From Lentisphaeraceae bacterium (GTDB lineage Bacteria > Verrucomicrobiota > Kiritimatiellia > RFP12 > UBA1067), in the NCBI GenBank assembly GCA_004551905.1, contig SFPL01000092.1, forward strand, positions 1 to 64,000: 64,000 nucleotides of DNA, written 5' to 3'. The notes under the pieces are model-generated. The model worked only from the letters and a program-made list of their open reading frames with translations, was not told the DNA's origin and did not search any database. Below are positions 16,970 to 25,248 of this stretch, one piece after another (the first letter of the stretch is position 1; the number at the start of each line of letters is the position of its first letter). The position numbers and the translations under genes are program-made.

Positions 16970-18288
16970 GGTCGGCCATTTTTGTGGTTCTCGCGCTCGC
17001 GTCCGCCGCAGTTCTTGCGGCAGACGAGCAGCCCGCGGTGCGTCCGCGGGTGACGGTATCGAGCCAGCCGTCGGGGGCGACGGTGTCGGTGGACGGCATG
17101 GACCGCGGCGTCACGCCGCTGGTGATCTACGACCTGGGCCCCGGCCGCCACCATCTGCGCTATCGTCTCGCCGGCTACGAGGATCGCGACCGGTTCTTCA
17201 CCATGGACGAGGGCCCGGTGCTGGAGAAGAGCGAGACGCTCGTCCCCGAGAAGGGGCTGCTCCTGCTGCGCTCCGACCCGCCGGGCTGCGCCATCTCCAT
17301 CGACGGCGTGGCCGCCGGCACGACGCCGCGGCTCTTCACCGACCTCGACGCCAAGGAGACTTACAAGGTAAGTCTGACCAAGGCGGGCTACCTGCCGCAG
17401 GATCTGGTCGTCAAGTTCAACAGGCGCGAGCCGCTGGTGAGGGACGAGAAGATGGTGCTCGACTCGGGCGCGATCAGCATCATCTCAGACCCGGCGGGCG
17501 CGGAGGTGACGGTGAACGGCATTGTCCGAGGCGTGACGCCGCTCGAGGTGAAGGACGTCCCGAAGGGCAGGGCGGCGGTGAAGTTCAGGCTCGACGGCTT
17601 TGCCGAGGAGGTGCGGGAACTCGCGATGCGCGCCGGCGACCGCCAGACGCTGTCGATCGTGCTCAGTCCGCTGCCCGGCTCGCTGCACTTAGCCTCGGTG
17701 CCGAATGGCGCGCGGTTCTACCTGGACGAGGAGGCGCGCGGACAGGGTCCTCTCGCGATCACCGGGCTCAAGCCGGGCGCGTACCGCGTCCGCGCCGAGC
17801 TCGCCGGCTACGGCACGATCGAGAAGACGGTGGAGATAAAGCCCGGCGAGGCGACGCGCGAGGAGTTCCGGCTCTCCAACGTGATGGGCAGGCTGGAGGT
17901 GCGCACCGATCCGCCGGGGGCGACGGTGATCTTCGACGGCAAGGTGCTCGGGACGACGAAGGGGCCCGAGGGCGCGGCGAAGAGCAACGTCTTCGCGATC
18001 GAGAACATCCTCGAAGGCGAGCACGTGCTCATCGTGCGCAAGGACGGCTACGAGGAGTCGTCCCGGAAGCCGAAGATCCGCAGCAGCAAGACCTCGCAGG
18101 CGAACGTGAGGCTCAAGAGGGTTTTTGTTCCCGACATCGAGCTCGAGACGGTGCACGGAACCGTCCGCGGTGTGCTGGTGGAGAAGCAGGATGACTGCGT
18201 CAAGGTCGAGGTCTCGCTCGGAATCACCCGCACCATCCCCAGGAACGAGATCAGGAAGTATACGCCCATCGGCGAAGGGGCGAAGTGA
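16966..18288 (+). CDS. exported multi-PEGA-domain protein
   Basis: The 440-residue protein has a signal peptide (cleavage near VLA-ADE) and five consecutive PEGA repeats of about 70 residues, seen as SSQPSGATVSVDG, SDPPGCAISIDG, SDPAGAEVTVNG, VPNGARFYLDE and TDPPGATVIFDG, each with a following LxxGxxxVxxxxxGY strand pair. PEGA domains are found in surface and cell-wall-associated proteins. The last 45 residues (VHGTVRGVLVEKQDD and following) form a different small domain. It is coupled by a four-base overlap to the FHA gene and by GTGA to tlyA. Confidence 0.88.
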   Translation: MRSAIFVVLALASAAVLAADEQPAVRPRVTVSSQPSGATVSVDGMDRGVTPLVIYDLGPGRHHLRYRLAGYEDRDRFFTMDEGPVLEKSETLVPEKGLLLLRSDPPGCAISIDGVAAGTTPRLFTDLDAKETYKVSLTKAGYLPQDLVVKFNRREPLVRDEKMVLDSGAISIISDPAGAEVTVNGIVRGVTPLEVKDVPKGRAAVKFRLDGFAEEVRELAMRAGDRQTLSIVLSPLPGSLHLASVPNGARFYLDEEARGQGPLAITGLKPGAYRVRAELAGYGTIEKTVEIKPGEATREEFRLSNVMGRLEVRTDPPGATVIFDGKVLGTTKGPEGAAKSNVFAIENILEGEHVLIVRKDGYEESSRKPKIRSSKTSQANVRLKRVFVPDIELETVHGTVRGVLVEKQDDCVKVEVSLGITRTIPRNEIRKYTPIGEGAK

Positions 18289-19034
18289 GGCGGCGGCTCG
18301 ACGTCACGCTGGTGGAGCGCGGGCTTGCCGCGTCTCGCACCCTCGCCCAGGCGCTCGTCATGGCGGGCAAGGTGCGCGTCGCGGGGCAGGTGGAGACCAA
18401 GGCGTCGCGGCAGGTGGACGAGTCGGCGGCGCTCGAGGTGGAGGCGCCCCCGCGTTTCGTCTCCCGCGGCGGCGAGAAGCTGGAGGGCGCTTTCGCGCTC
18501 TGGGGCGCGGGGCCGGACCCGGCGCTCGCTGCGGCCGGACGGATCTGCCTCGACGTCGGCTCCTCGACCGGCGGCTTCACCGACTGCCTGCTGCAGCACG
18601 GCGCGAAGATGGTGATGGCGGTGGACGTTGGGACCAACCAGCTCGCCTATTCGCTCCGCAGTGACCCGCGCGTGTGGGTGAAGGAGAACTTTAACGCCCG
18701 CTACATGACGCGCGCCGATCTGCCCGAGACGCCGGAGCTGGCGGTGACCGACGTCTCGTTCATCTCGCTCCGGCTCATCCTGCCGCCGATCGCCTCGGTG
18801 CTCGCGCCCGGCGGCGCCGTCGTCGCGCTCATCAAGCCGCAGTTCGAGGTGGGGAAGGGGCAGGCGCCGGGCGGGCTGGTGCGGGACGAGGCGCTGCGCC
18901 TTGCGGCGCGCAACGGCATCGTGCGTTTCGCCGAGGAGGAACTGGGGCTGTCGCTCGCCGGGCTCGCCGAGTCGCCGATCCGCGGCCGCGAGATGGGTAA
19001 CGTAGAGTACCTCTCGTTCTTCCGCAAGATGTGA
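18285..19034 (+). CDS. tlyA: TlyA-family S4-domain rRNA 2'-O-methyltransferase
   Basis: The 249-residue protein has an N-terminal S4 RNA-binding domain (RLDVTLVERGLAASR, VRVAGQVETK) and an FtsJ-like Rossmann methyltransferase domain with SAM loop LDVGSSTGGFTDCLL at about 86-100, AVDVGTNQLAY and KPQFEVGKG. TlyA proteins methylate the 2'-OH of cytidines in 16S/23S rRNA. The GTG start overlaps the PEGA stop; GAAGGGG upstream is the likely ribosome site. Its place inside the pilus region seems incidental and may reflect operon position only. Confidence 0.9.
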   Translation: MRRRLDVTLVERGLAASRTLAQALVMAGKVRVAGQVETKASRQVDESAALEVEAPPRFVSRGGEKLEGAFALWGAGPDPALAAAGRICLDVGSSTGGFTDCLLQHGAKMVMAVDVGTNQLAYSLRSDPRVWVKENFNARYMTRADLPETPELAVTDVSFISLRLILPPIASVLAPGGAVVALIKPQFEVGKGQAPGGLVRDEALRLAARNGIVRFAEEELGLSLAGLAESPIRGREMGNVEYLSFFRKM

Positions 19035-19119
19035 AGGCGGGTGTCTGCCCGGTCAAGGAGTTGTAGACCTTTTTGCGGAGGAGTTGCATTCACTCTGTCT
19101 TGTCACCGCGAGCAGGCGA

Positions 19120-19159
19120 GCCACGAATCACGAACCACGAAATATGCTATAATACGCAC
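19120..19159 (+). promoter_or_regulatory. repeat-borne extended -10 promoter, second copy (leaderless)
   Basis: The TATAAT is at 19148-19153 within ATATGCTATAATACGCAC, and the ATG follows at 19160 after exactly six bases. The preceding CACGAATCACGAACCACGAA closely matches the copy before gatA. The rest of the 125-bp gap after tlyA (19035-19119) holds no other clear feature. Confidence 0.75.
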
Positions 19160-19303
19160 ATGCGAAGGGGACAGACCATGGTGGAGTATATTGTGACGCT
19201 GTCGGCGTTGCTGGTGGTGGCCGCGCTGTTGTGGTCGCTGTCGGGCGTGGCGGTCAGGTATTCCGCCAGAACCTACCACCTCGTCGCCGGGGAATACCCA
19301 TGA
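19160..19303 (+). CDS. Flp-type prepilin-like small protein
   Basis: The 47-residue protein reads MRRGQTMVEYIV at the start. The Gly-Gln-Thr-Met-Val-Glu-Tyr sequence is the class III/Flp prepilin cleavage site (cut after Gly4, Glu5-type position kept), followed by a hydrophobic helix. The mature pilin would be about 43 residues. The ATG lies six bases after a perfect extended -10, so a leaderless message is predicted. It may be a minor pilin beside the larger Flp protein that follows. Confidence 0.8.
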   Translation: MRRGQTMVEYIVTLSALLVVAALLWSLSGVAVRYSARTYHLVAGEYP

Positions 19304-19317
19304 AAGGAGCAATGCAC

Positions 19318-19536
19318 ATGACGAAGAAGACGAGAAAGGGCCAGACGATGGTCGAGTACATCATCATCATTGCGCTTGTCGCGATCGCCGGCATCGCCGT
19401 GTGGTCGTACTTCGGGCGCGCCACCGCGAAGAAGGTGGCCGGCGCAACTGAGGCCCTCTCCAGCTCGGAGGGCGCGAGCGCCAAGAGCGCGGCCGAGTCG
19501 ATCGGCGAGGACTCGATCAAAAAGCTCGGGGAATAA
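19318..19536 (+). CDS. Flp-type prepilin
   Basis: The 72-residue protein has a short basic leader MTKKTRKG, then the prepilin site QTMVEYIIIIAL and a hydrophobic helix, followed by a small Ala/Ser-rich tail. AAAGGAG at 19303-19309 places the start at ATG 19318; ATG 19300 and 19312 are also in frame. This is the most likely major Flp pilin of the Tad-like system. It shares the GQTMVEYI motif with the small protein directly upstream. Confidence 0.85.
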   Translation: MTKKTRKGQTMVEYIIIIALVAIAGIAVWSYFGRATAKKVAGATEALSSSEGASAKSAAESIGEDSIKKLGE

Positions 19537-19537
19537 G

Positions 19538-20005
19538 GTGGCGCGTCACGGGCAGGCCATGCTCGAGGCGCTGCTCGCCGTCTGCCTCGTAACCTCCGCG
19601 TTCCTCGCGCTGTTCACACTGTCGCAGATGCTGACGGGGAAGATTCTCCTCCAGCACGCGGCGATGCGGGCGGCGCGGGCGCGCGCGGTTGGTTTCAACG
19701 ACTTCATGTGCCGCAAGTCGGCGCGCGTCGCGGTGATTCCGATCTCCGGCCGTCGCCTTTGGCCGGTGGGCGACGACGAGTTCGGCTGGGCCGAGGAGGA
19801 CGCGCGCGTGCGCGACTACCTCTGCGCGCCCGACGGCGCCCGCGCTCGCGCCATCCTCGAATACGAGAAGTGGGGCGCGCTCGGCGTGAAGCCTGGCGAC
19901 GGTACCAAGGCCACCACCTCGATGAAGACCGACTGGTTCGACCTCGTCGGCGAGGCCGGCATCGAGCCACACGCCACGCTCTACATGAGGAACTTCGGGC
20001 TGTGA
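19538..20005 (+). CDS. TadE-like pseudopilin
   Basis: The 155-residue protein starts at GTG 19538 with MARHGQAMLEALLAVCLV, a TadE-type prepilin leader (cleavage after the Gly, Glu at position +5). One transmembrane helix is followed by a soluble domain of about 120 residues. TadE-like minor pilins help Flp pilus assembly. It lies 1 nt after the Flp gene stop and overlaps the next start by four bases (GTGA). Confidence 0.75.
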   Translation: MARHGQAMLEALLAVCLVTSAFLALFTLSQMLTGKILLQHAAMRAARARAVGFNDFMCRKSARVAVIPISGRRLWPVGDDEFGWAEEDARVRDYLCAPDGARARAILEYEKWGALGVKPGDGTKATTSMKTDWFDLVGEAGIEPHATLYMRNFGL

Positions 20006-21390
20006 AGGGGAGACGGGGACAGGTCGCGGTCTATCTCGCGCTCGCGCTCCTGGCGATCGTGGTGCTGACGCTCATGAACGTTGGCGCGTATCTCGCCGTC
20101 TCCGCCAAGAACCGCACCATGAACGCCGGCGACGCGGCGGCCATAGCCGTCGCGAAGCACCAGGGGGAGCTGCTGAACCGCATCGGCCAGTGGAACGTCG
20201 AGCGGCTCAAGGCGGCGCTCGCCGGCGACGCGGCGAAGTGCGCCGAGCTCTTCGCGGCGCAGCTGCGCTGCTCGTTCCTCGAGCCGCTCGAAGGCATCCG
20301 CATCGGCAGTGAGGCGGCGGCGAATAACGGCGTCGAGATCGACGACCGCATGGGCGAGATCCTCTCGCGCCACGTGAACGACGTGCGGATGTACTACCTG
20401 ACCGATCCCACTCTCTACCCCGAGCCGTGGTCTGGCGCGTGGGAGGAGTATGCCGAGCGGCTCGAGCTCGCCGCCGCAGCGGGCGTGCGCGCCGGTCCCG
20501 ACAACGCCGAGTTCATGAATGCCGCCCGCGACCACTATCTGCTCGACAAGGGCTTCTACGAGGCGGTGCTGGGGCGCAACTGGTGCTGGTTCAAGTTCAA
20601 CGCGCCCGGTCTCATCTACTCCTACTCCGGCTTCGAGGGCTGGGCGCCGCTGCCGATGGACGACGAGGAGACGCGGCGGATGAAGTGCGTCAACTCTGAG
20701 ATCTACTCGCTTCATCTTCAGGTGCGGCAGGGCAGCGCCCTGGAGCTCCTCGGCACCAACCTCATCGCGCGCTTGACCGGCGCCACGGTCGAGGAGATCG
20801 CCGCCGCGCCGCTGCTGAGGAACCGCGAGGATCGCTGGTTCTTCTACGACGACTCGCACTGGCGCGTCTGGCGCGAGTTCGACCCCGAAGGCGAATTTGC
20901 CTTTCCGGCCTACGGCAAGGTGCTGCCGGAATACGACGTGCGCGGATGCGCCGCCATCTGCCGCGTGACCCGGAAGATCCCCGACCTCGTCTCGGACGGC
21001 GCCGGACGTACCAGCGTATGGTCCGCCGGCGCCAAGCCGTTCGGCGCGGTCACGGACGAGCGCGGCGACCGCGCTGTCGCCACCGCGCTCGCCCGCTTCG
21101 TGACACCGGTCTTCGACGAGGCGAGGCTGGTGCCGATCGACACCGTGGGCGGGATGGACCTCTCCACCGCCGATCCGGAGTGGATGGAGCACGTGCGCGA
21201 CCATCTGCCGAACTACCTGGCGAAGGGGCCGTCGGTGTTCGGGGACTGTCCCTACTGCCAGGCGCTTTCGCTCTGGGAGCGGAAGTCGATCCGCGAATCA
21301 GGGCAGATCTGGCTTAAATACCACTCCGACGACTGCGTACGTCCGGCACCTGGAGGTCCGGGCAGGGGAGGGACCGCGCATGGCCACTGA
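20002..21390 (+). CDS. TadG-like pilus assembly protein
   Basis: The 462-residue protein starts at GTG 20002 with MKGRRGQVAVYLALALLAIV, an N-terminal helix of the TadE/TadG type, then NAGDAAAIAVAKHQGE, the Asp-Ala-Ala-Ala segment common in TadG-like proteins. The large remainder is extracytoplasmic, with a few cysteines and FGDCPYCQALS near the end. I find no von Willebrand metal site. The assignment rests on the N-terminus and on position between TadE-like genes. Confidence 0.65.
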   Translation: MKGRRGQVAVYLALALLAIVVLTLMNVGAYLAVSAKNRTMNAGDAAAIAVAKHQGELLNRIGQWNVERLKAALAGDAAKCAELFAAQLRCSFLEPLEGIRIGSEAAANNGVEIDDRMGEILSRHVNDVRMYYLTDPTLYPEPWSGAWEEYAERLELAAAAGVRAGPDNAEFMNAARDHYLLDKGFYEAVLGRNWCWFKFNAPGLIYSYSGFEGWAPLPMDDEETRRMKCVNSEIYSLHLQVRQGSALELLGTNLIARLTGATVEEIAAAPLLRNREDRWFFYDDSHWRVWREFDPEGEFAFPAYGKVLPEYDVRGCAAICRVTRKIPDLVSDGAGRTSVWSAGAKPFGAVTDERGDRAVATALARFVTPVFDEARLVPIDTVGGMDLSTADPEWMEHVRDHLPNYLAKGPSVFGDCPYCQALSLWERKSIRESGQIWLKYHSDDCVRPAPGGPGRGGTAHGH

Positions 21391-21664
21391 GCGTGAAAGG
21401 GCGCAGTGCCGGGGACAGGCGCTGATGGAGCTAGCGGTCGGGATGTTCGCCTTCGCGCTCGTCGTCACCGCGCTCTGCGGGTTCGCGGTCTACATCGCGA
21501 AGTCGCTCAAGATGCAGAACTCGCTCCGCACCGGTGCCTCGACGCAGACGGCGTCGGTGGAGTTCACCACCTTCGGGGCGAAGTACGTGTTCGGGGTGGA
21601 ACGGCTGACGATAAGGGAGTCGGTGTCCATGCCGGGTAAGGCTATCGTCAACAGGGGAGAGTGA
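21380..21664 (+). CDS. small TadE-like pseudopilin
   Basis: The 94-residue protein has a short leader and the site CRGQALMELAVGMFAFALVV, a third prepilin-like Gly-Gln-x-x-x-Glu sequence in a row. The rest is a small extracytoplasmic domain. It overlaps the TadG-like gene by 11 nt and is followed after 1 nt by the M24 peptidase gene, so it closes the pilus part of the operon. Confidence 0.75.
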   Translation: MATERERAQCRGQALMELAVGMFAFALVVTALCGFAVYIAKSLKMQNSLRTGASTQTASVEFTTFGAKYVFGVERLTIRESVSMPGKAIVNRGE

Positions 21665-21665
21665 G

Positions 21666-22715
21666 ATGAAGGCATGGGACGAGATCGCGGCGCGGCGGTC
21701 CGAACTGGAGCGCAGGGCGGAAGAGATGGGGCTGGACGCGGTCGTCATCGCCGCACCCGCGAACGTCAAGGCGTTCTGCGGCGTCGACTGCGACAGCGCG
21801 GTGCTGGAGCTCCGCGAACGGCGCGGCGGCGGCTGGGACGCTGCGCTCTACACCGACTTCCGCTACGCGCCGATGGTGCACCGGCTCTTTCCGCGGCTGG
21901 AGACGAAGGACATCGCGCGGTTCCGTCCCCGCGGCAGTCGCCTTGGCTACGAGGGCTCGGTTGCGCACAGCCGGTTCCTCAAATGGGAGCAGAGGTCTCC
22001 GGACGGGGAATTCGTCGACTTCTCGGAGGCGATCGCCGAGACGCGCGCGGTGAAGACGTCGGACGAGATCACGCGCATCCGCGCGGCGGAAAAGCTTGCG
22101 TGCGAAATCTGGCGCGACGCCTCCGCGCGCTTCCGCGCCGGAATGACAGAGCGCGAGATGGCGCGGACGATCCAGCGGATGATGGTCGAGCGTGGCGACG
22201 GCGAGGCCTTCGAGACCATCGTCTGCATCGGCGCCAACGCGGCGGAATGCCACCACGTTCCCGACGACACGGTGTGGAACGGACGCGAAAGTGTGCTCGT
22301 GGACATGGGCGTGAGGCTGGGCGGGGTCGCCTCGGACCTCACGCGCAACCTCTTTCCGCGGCCGTCGCGGCTGTACCGCCAGGTGTATGACCTGGTGCTC
22401 GAGGCGAACCTCGCGGCGATCGCCGCGGCAAAGCCGGGGGTCGCTGGGCGCGAGCTTGACCGCATCGCGCGGAAGGTGCTCGAGCGCGGCGGATTCGGCC
22501 GTGCGTTCGGGCATTCGCTCGGGCACGGCGTCGGCTACGAGATCCACGAGGCGCCGTACGCGTCCAAGAAGTCGAAGTCGGTGCTCAAGCCCGGGATGAC
22601 GGTGACGATCGAGCCCGGGGTGTATCTGGAGGGAAACCTCGGTGTTCGCATCGAGGACCTGGTGCTCATCACAGAAACCGGCTGCGAGGTGCTTTCCTCC
22701 TACGCCGACAAGTGA
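21666..22715 (+). CDS. M24-family Xaa-Pro aminopeptidase-like protein
   Basis: The 349-residue protein has the creatinase N-terminal domain (ANVKAFCGVDCDS) and the pita-bread catalytic domain. The five metal ligands can all be placed: Asp in VLVDMGVR, Asp in ASDLTRNLF, His in GHSLGHGVGYEIHE, Glu in TIEPGVYL and Glu in GVRIEDLV. It would remove N-terminal residues before proline from peptides in the cytoplasm. It starts 1 nt after the small pseudopilin gene. Confidence 0.9.
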   Translation: MKAWDEIAARRSELERRAEEMGLDAVVIAAPANVKAFCGVDCDSAVLELRERRGGGWDAALYTDFRYAPMVHRLFPRLETKDIARFRPRGSRLGYEGSVAHSRFLKWEQRSPDGEFVDFSEAIAETRAVKTSDEITRIRAAEKLACEIWRDASARFRAGMTEREMARTIQRMMVERGDGEAFETIVCIGANAAECHHVPDDTVWNGRESVLVDMGVRLGGVASDLTRNLFPRPSRLYRQVYDLVLEANLAAIAAAKPGVAGRELDRIARKVLERGGFGRAFGHSLGHGVGYEIHEAPYASKKSKSVLKPGMTVTIEPGVYLEGNLGVRIEDLVLITETGCEVLSSYADK

Positions 22716-22721
22716 AAGATA

Positions 22722-22730
22722 TGGTATAAT
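22722..22730 (+). promoter_or_regulatory. extended -10 promoter of gltX (leaderless)
   Basis: ATGGTATAAT gives TATAAT at 22725-22730 with an extended TGG; no convincing -35 is visible. The gltX ATG at 22738 follows after seven bases, so the transcript should begin at or one base before the start codon. Confidence 0.7.
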
Positions 22731-22737
22731 ACCGTTT

Positions 22738-24111
22738 ATGTCAGAAATCAGAGTCAGATTCGCCCCGTCGCCGACGGGAAAGGTGCATATCGGCAACATC
22801 CGCGCCGCCATCTACAACTGGCTTTTCGCGCGCCACACGGGCGGGAAGTTCCTGCTGCGCGTAGAGGACACCGACCTTGAGCGGTCGACGCCCGAGGCAA
22901 TCCAGGTCCTCTTCGACTGCATGAAGTGGCTTGGCCTCGACTGGGACGAGGAGGTCTTCTACCAGACGAAGAACGTGAAGCGCCATCTCGAGGTCGTCGA
23001 CCAGCTCCTCGCGAGCGGCCACGCCTACAAGGTGGAGCGGACCTCGCGCGAAGGCAAGACCGGCGTCGTCACCATGTTCAGGATGCCCAAGGAGGGGACG
23101 ATCGAGTTCGACGACATCGTCAAGGGCCACATGGCGAAGAAGGCGGAGGACATCCAGGACTTCGCGATCGTCCGCTCCGACGGCTCGCCGATCTTCCACA
23201 TCGCCAACGTGGTGGACGACATCGACCAGCGCGTCACCCACATCATCCGCGGCGATGACCACGTCGAGAACACCTTCAAGCACATCTGCATCTTCCGCGC
23301 GCTCGGCGCCGAGGTGCCGCGGTACGCCCACCTCTCGATGATCGTCAACCAGCAGGGGAAGCCCTACTCCAAGCGCGACGGCGCGGCGTTCGTGGGCGAG
23401 TACCGCGAGCAGGGGTATCTGCCCGAGGCGCTCTTCAACTACCTGCTGCTCCTGGGCTGGAACCCCGGCGACGACCGCGAGGTGCTGACGCGCGCGGAGA
23501 TGGTGAAGCTCTTCGAGCTCGAGAAGGTGCATGTCACCGCAGCGATGTTCGACCCCAAGAAGCTCGCCTGGATGAACGGCGAGTACATCAAGAAGATACC
23601 GGCGACGGAGTTCCGCGACATGCTCGTGCGCTCGTCGGCGTCCGAAGGCTCCTCCTCAGGGTCCCTCGGCGAATACGCCGTATCCCTTCGCCCGGACCTT
23701 CGCGACGCCTCCGAGCGGATCGCCTGGTGGGACTATCTCGCCGCGCAGATACAGGTGAGGACAAAGTTCCTCGCGGGGCTGGGTGATTCGATACGCTGCT
23801 TTGTCTCGGACGATTTCCCGTTCGACGAGAAGGCGGTCGAGAAGCGGCTCAGGAAGCCAGGCGTGAAGGCGCTGCTCCTCGACCTCGCGGATCGCTTCGA
23901 GAAGGTTGCCGACTGGTCGGCGCCGGCGCTGGAGGCGGTGGTGAAGGAACTGTCGCAGGGCAACGGCATGGGCCCGTGGGTGCATCCGATCCGCGTTGCG
24001 GTCTCAGGCCGCGGCGAGGGAATCGGCCTCTTTGAGATGCTCCAGCTTCTTGGCCGCGAAACTGCCCTCGCTCGCCTCCGCACGGCAGCCGACACCCTGG
24101 CGATGGAGTGA
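22738..24111 (+). CDS. gltX: glutamyl-tRNA synthetase
   Basis: The 457-residue class I synthetase has the HIGH-type motif FAPSPTGKVHIGN at 8-20, LLRVEDTDLERS and the signature lysine loop as KPYSKRDGAAFVGEY, a variant of KMSKS in which Met is replaced by Tyr. It charges tRNA-Glu, and in a genome with GatA probably also mischarges tRNA-Gln. The C-terminal anticodon-binding part is complete (VHPIRVAVSGRGEGIGLFEM). It starts on a predicted leaderless mRNA. Confidence 0.95.
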   Translation: MSEIRVRFAPSPTGKVHIGNIRAAIYNWLFARHTGGKFLLRVEDTDLERSTPEAIQVLFDCMKWLGLDWDEEVFYQTKNVKRHLEVVDQLLASGHAYKVERTSREGKTGVVTMFRMPKEGTIEFDDIVKGHMAKKAEDIQDFAIVRSDGSPIFHIANVVDDIDQRVTHIIRGDDHVENTFKHICIFRALGAEVPRYAHLSMIVNQQGKPYSKRDGAAFVGEYREQGYLPEALFNYLLLLGWNPGDDREVLTRAEMVKLFELEKVHVTAAMFDPKKLAWMNGEYIKKIPATEFRDMLVRSSASEGSSSGSLGEYAVSLRPDLRDASERIAWWDYLAAQIQVRTKFLAGLGDSIRCFVSDDFPFDEKAVEKRLRKPGVKALLLDLADRFEKVADWSAPALEAVVKELSQGNGMGPWVHPIRVAVSGRGEGIGLFEMLQLLGRETALARLRTAADTLAME

Positions 24112-24112
24112 A

Positions 24113-24259
24113 GTGAAGACTTCGTCTACAAGGAGGTGCGCCTTTGCGGGCGCGGTGGCGTTGGCGCTGATTGCGGGAACCGCCGCGGCGGCGAAGGGGA
24201 GCGCGGCGAAGAAGATATTCGTCCTCTGGGACCAGTGGCTGCAGTTGCCGGAGAACTGA
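24113..24259 (+). CDS. small exported peptide, 48 residues
   Basis: Starting at GTG 24113, one base after the gltX stop, this frame encodes a basic start (MKTSSTRRC), a hydrophobic Ala-rich core and an AAAA/K boundary like a signal peptide, leaving about 20 mature residues ending WDQWLQLPEN. No homologue is known to me. The tight spacing to gltX and to the next gene and the signal-peptide shape support translation, but it is short and could be spurious. Confidence 0.45.
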   Translation: MKTSSTRRCAFAGAVALALIAGTAAAAKGSAAKKIFVLWDQWLQLPEN

Positions 24260-24270
24260 GAAGGGGAAAC

Positions 24271-24786
24271 ATGAAGATTGCGTTCATGAGCGATGTTCAC
24301 GGCGTGCCGTCGGCGCTGGCCACGGCGCTTTCTGCGGCGGATTCGCTTGGATTCGACCGGCTGGTGCTGCTCGGCGACCTCCTCTACCACGGGCCGCGCA
24401 ACGGGGTGCCGAACTTCTACGACCCGGTCGAGGTGGCGAAGATGCTCAACGTGCGCAAGGACAGGATCGTCGCCGTGCGCGGCAACTGCGACGCCGAGGT
24501 CGACCAGATGATGCTCGAGTTCCCGATGATGTCCGACTACGCCGTTCTCGAGGCCGGGAGCGAGACCTTCTTCCTCACCCACGGCCACCTCTGGAACGAG
24601 AACCGCCTGCCGCCGCTCGGGATGGGGACGGTCCTCGCCCACGGCCACACCCACGTCCCCGAGCTGAAGCGGCTTGGCTGCGGCGTCACGATCTTCAACC
24701 CCGGCTCGGTCTCGCTGCCGAAGGGCGGCTCAGCGCGCTCCTTCGGCTACTTCGACGGCGAGCGTCTTACCCATGTGACCATCTGA
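24271..24786 (+). CDS. YfcE-type metallophosphoesterase
   Basis: The 171-residue protein carries the calcineurin-like phosphoesterase motifs MSDVHG, LLGDLLYHGPRN, VRGNCDAEVD, LTHGHLW and LAHGHTHVPE, in the order and spacing of YfcE/MJ0936 phosphodiesterases. The LLYHGPRN segment is typical of YfcE. It would hydrolyse phosphodiesters with a two-metal centre in the cytoplasm. GAAGGGGAAAC is its ribosome site. Confidence 0.9.
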   Translation: MKIAFMSDVHGVPSALATALSAADSLGFDRLVLLGDLLYHGPRNGVPNFYDPVEVAKMLNVRKDRIVAVRGNCDAEVDQMMLEFPMMSDYAVLEAGSETFFLTHGHLWNENRLPPLGMGTVLAHGHTHVPELKRLGCGVTIFNPGSVSLPKGGSARSFGYFDGERLTHVTI

Positions 24787-24792
24787 ACGCTA

Positions 24793-25173
24793 ATGAAAAT
24801 TCCCCTCAACCTCTCCGGCGCGGCGATTGCCGTTGGCATGCTCATGGCGAGCAACGTATTCATGACCTTCGCCTGGTACTGGCACCTCAAGCTGCAGAAG
24901 CCCGGAGAGTCGAGCTGGCCGATGATCGCCATCATCCTCACCAGCTGGCTCATCGCGCTCGGCGAGTACATCATCCTCATCCCCGCCAACCGGATCGGCA
25001 GCGCCGCGGGGCTCAACGTCGCGCAGCTGAAGATCATCCAGGAGGTGATAACGGTCTGCGTGTTCGTGCCGTTCATGCTGCTCTTCATGGGCGAGCGCTG
25101 GCGGTGGGACTACCTCTGGGCGTTCCTGTGCATGGTGGGCGCGGTGTACTTCGTCAACCGCGCCCGTCTGTGA
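24793..25173 (+). CDS. DUF486 / DMT-like small membrane protein
   Basis: The 126-residue protein has four transmembrane helices. The motifs FAWYWHLK, ALGEYIILIPANRIG, NVAQLKIIQEVIT and GERWRWDYLWAF are those of the DUF486 family, which is distantly related to drug/metabolite transporters. Transport activity is unproven. It begins 6 nt after the phosphoesterase gene. Confidence 0.88.
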   Translation: MKIPLNLSGAAIAVGMLMASNVFMTFAWYWHLKLQKPGESSWPMIAIILTSWLIALGEYIILIPANRIGSAAGLNVAQLKIIQEVITVCVFVPFMLLFMGERWRWDYLWAFLCMVGAVYFVNRARL

Positions 25174-25199
25174 GGCACGGCGCGAAAGGCGGGCCGGCT

Positions 25200-25228
25200 C
25201 TGCACGGCACGGCGATTTGTGGTATAAT
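25200..25228 (+). promoter_or_regulatory. sigma70-type promoter of prs
   Basis: CTGCAC (25200-25205) and TATAAT (25223-25228) are 17 bp apart, with TGG before the -10. Unlike several others in the window, this one has a leader with AAAAGGAG (25237-25244) before the ATG at 25249. Confidence 0.75.
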
Positions 25229-25248
25229 ACAGCATCAAAAGGAGATAT

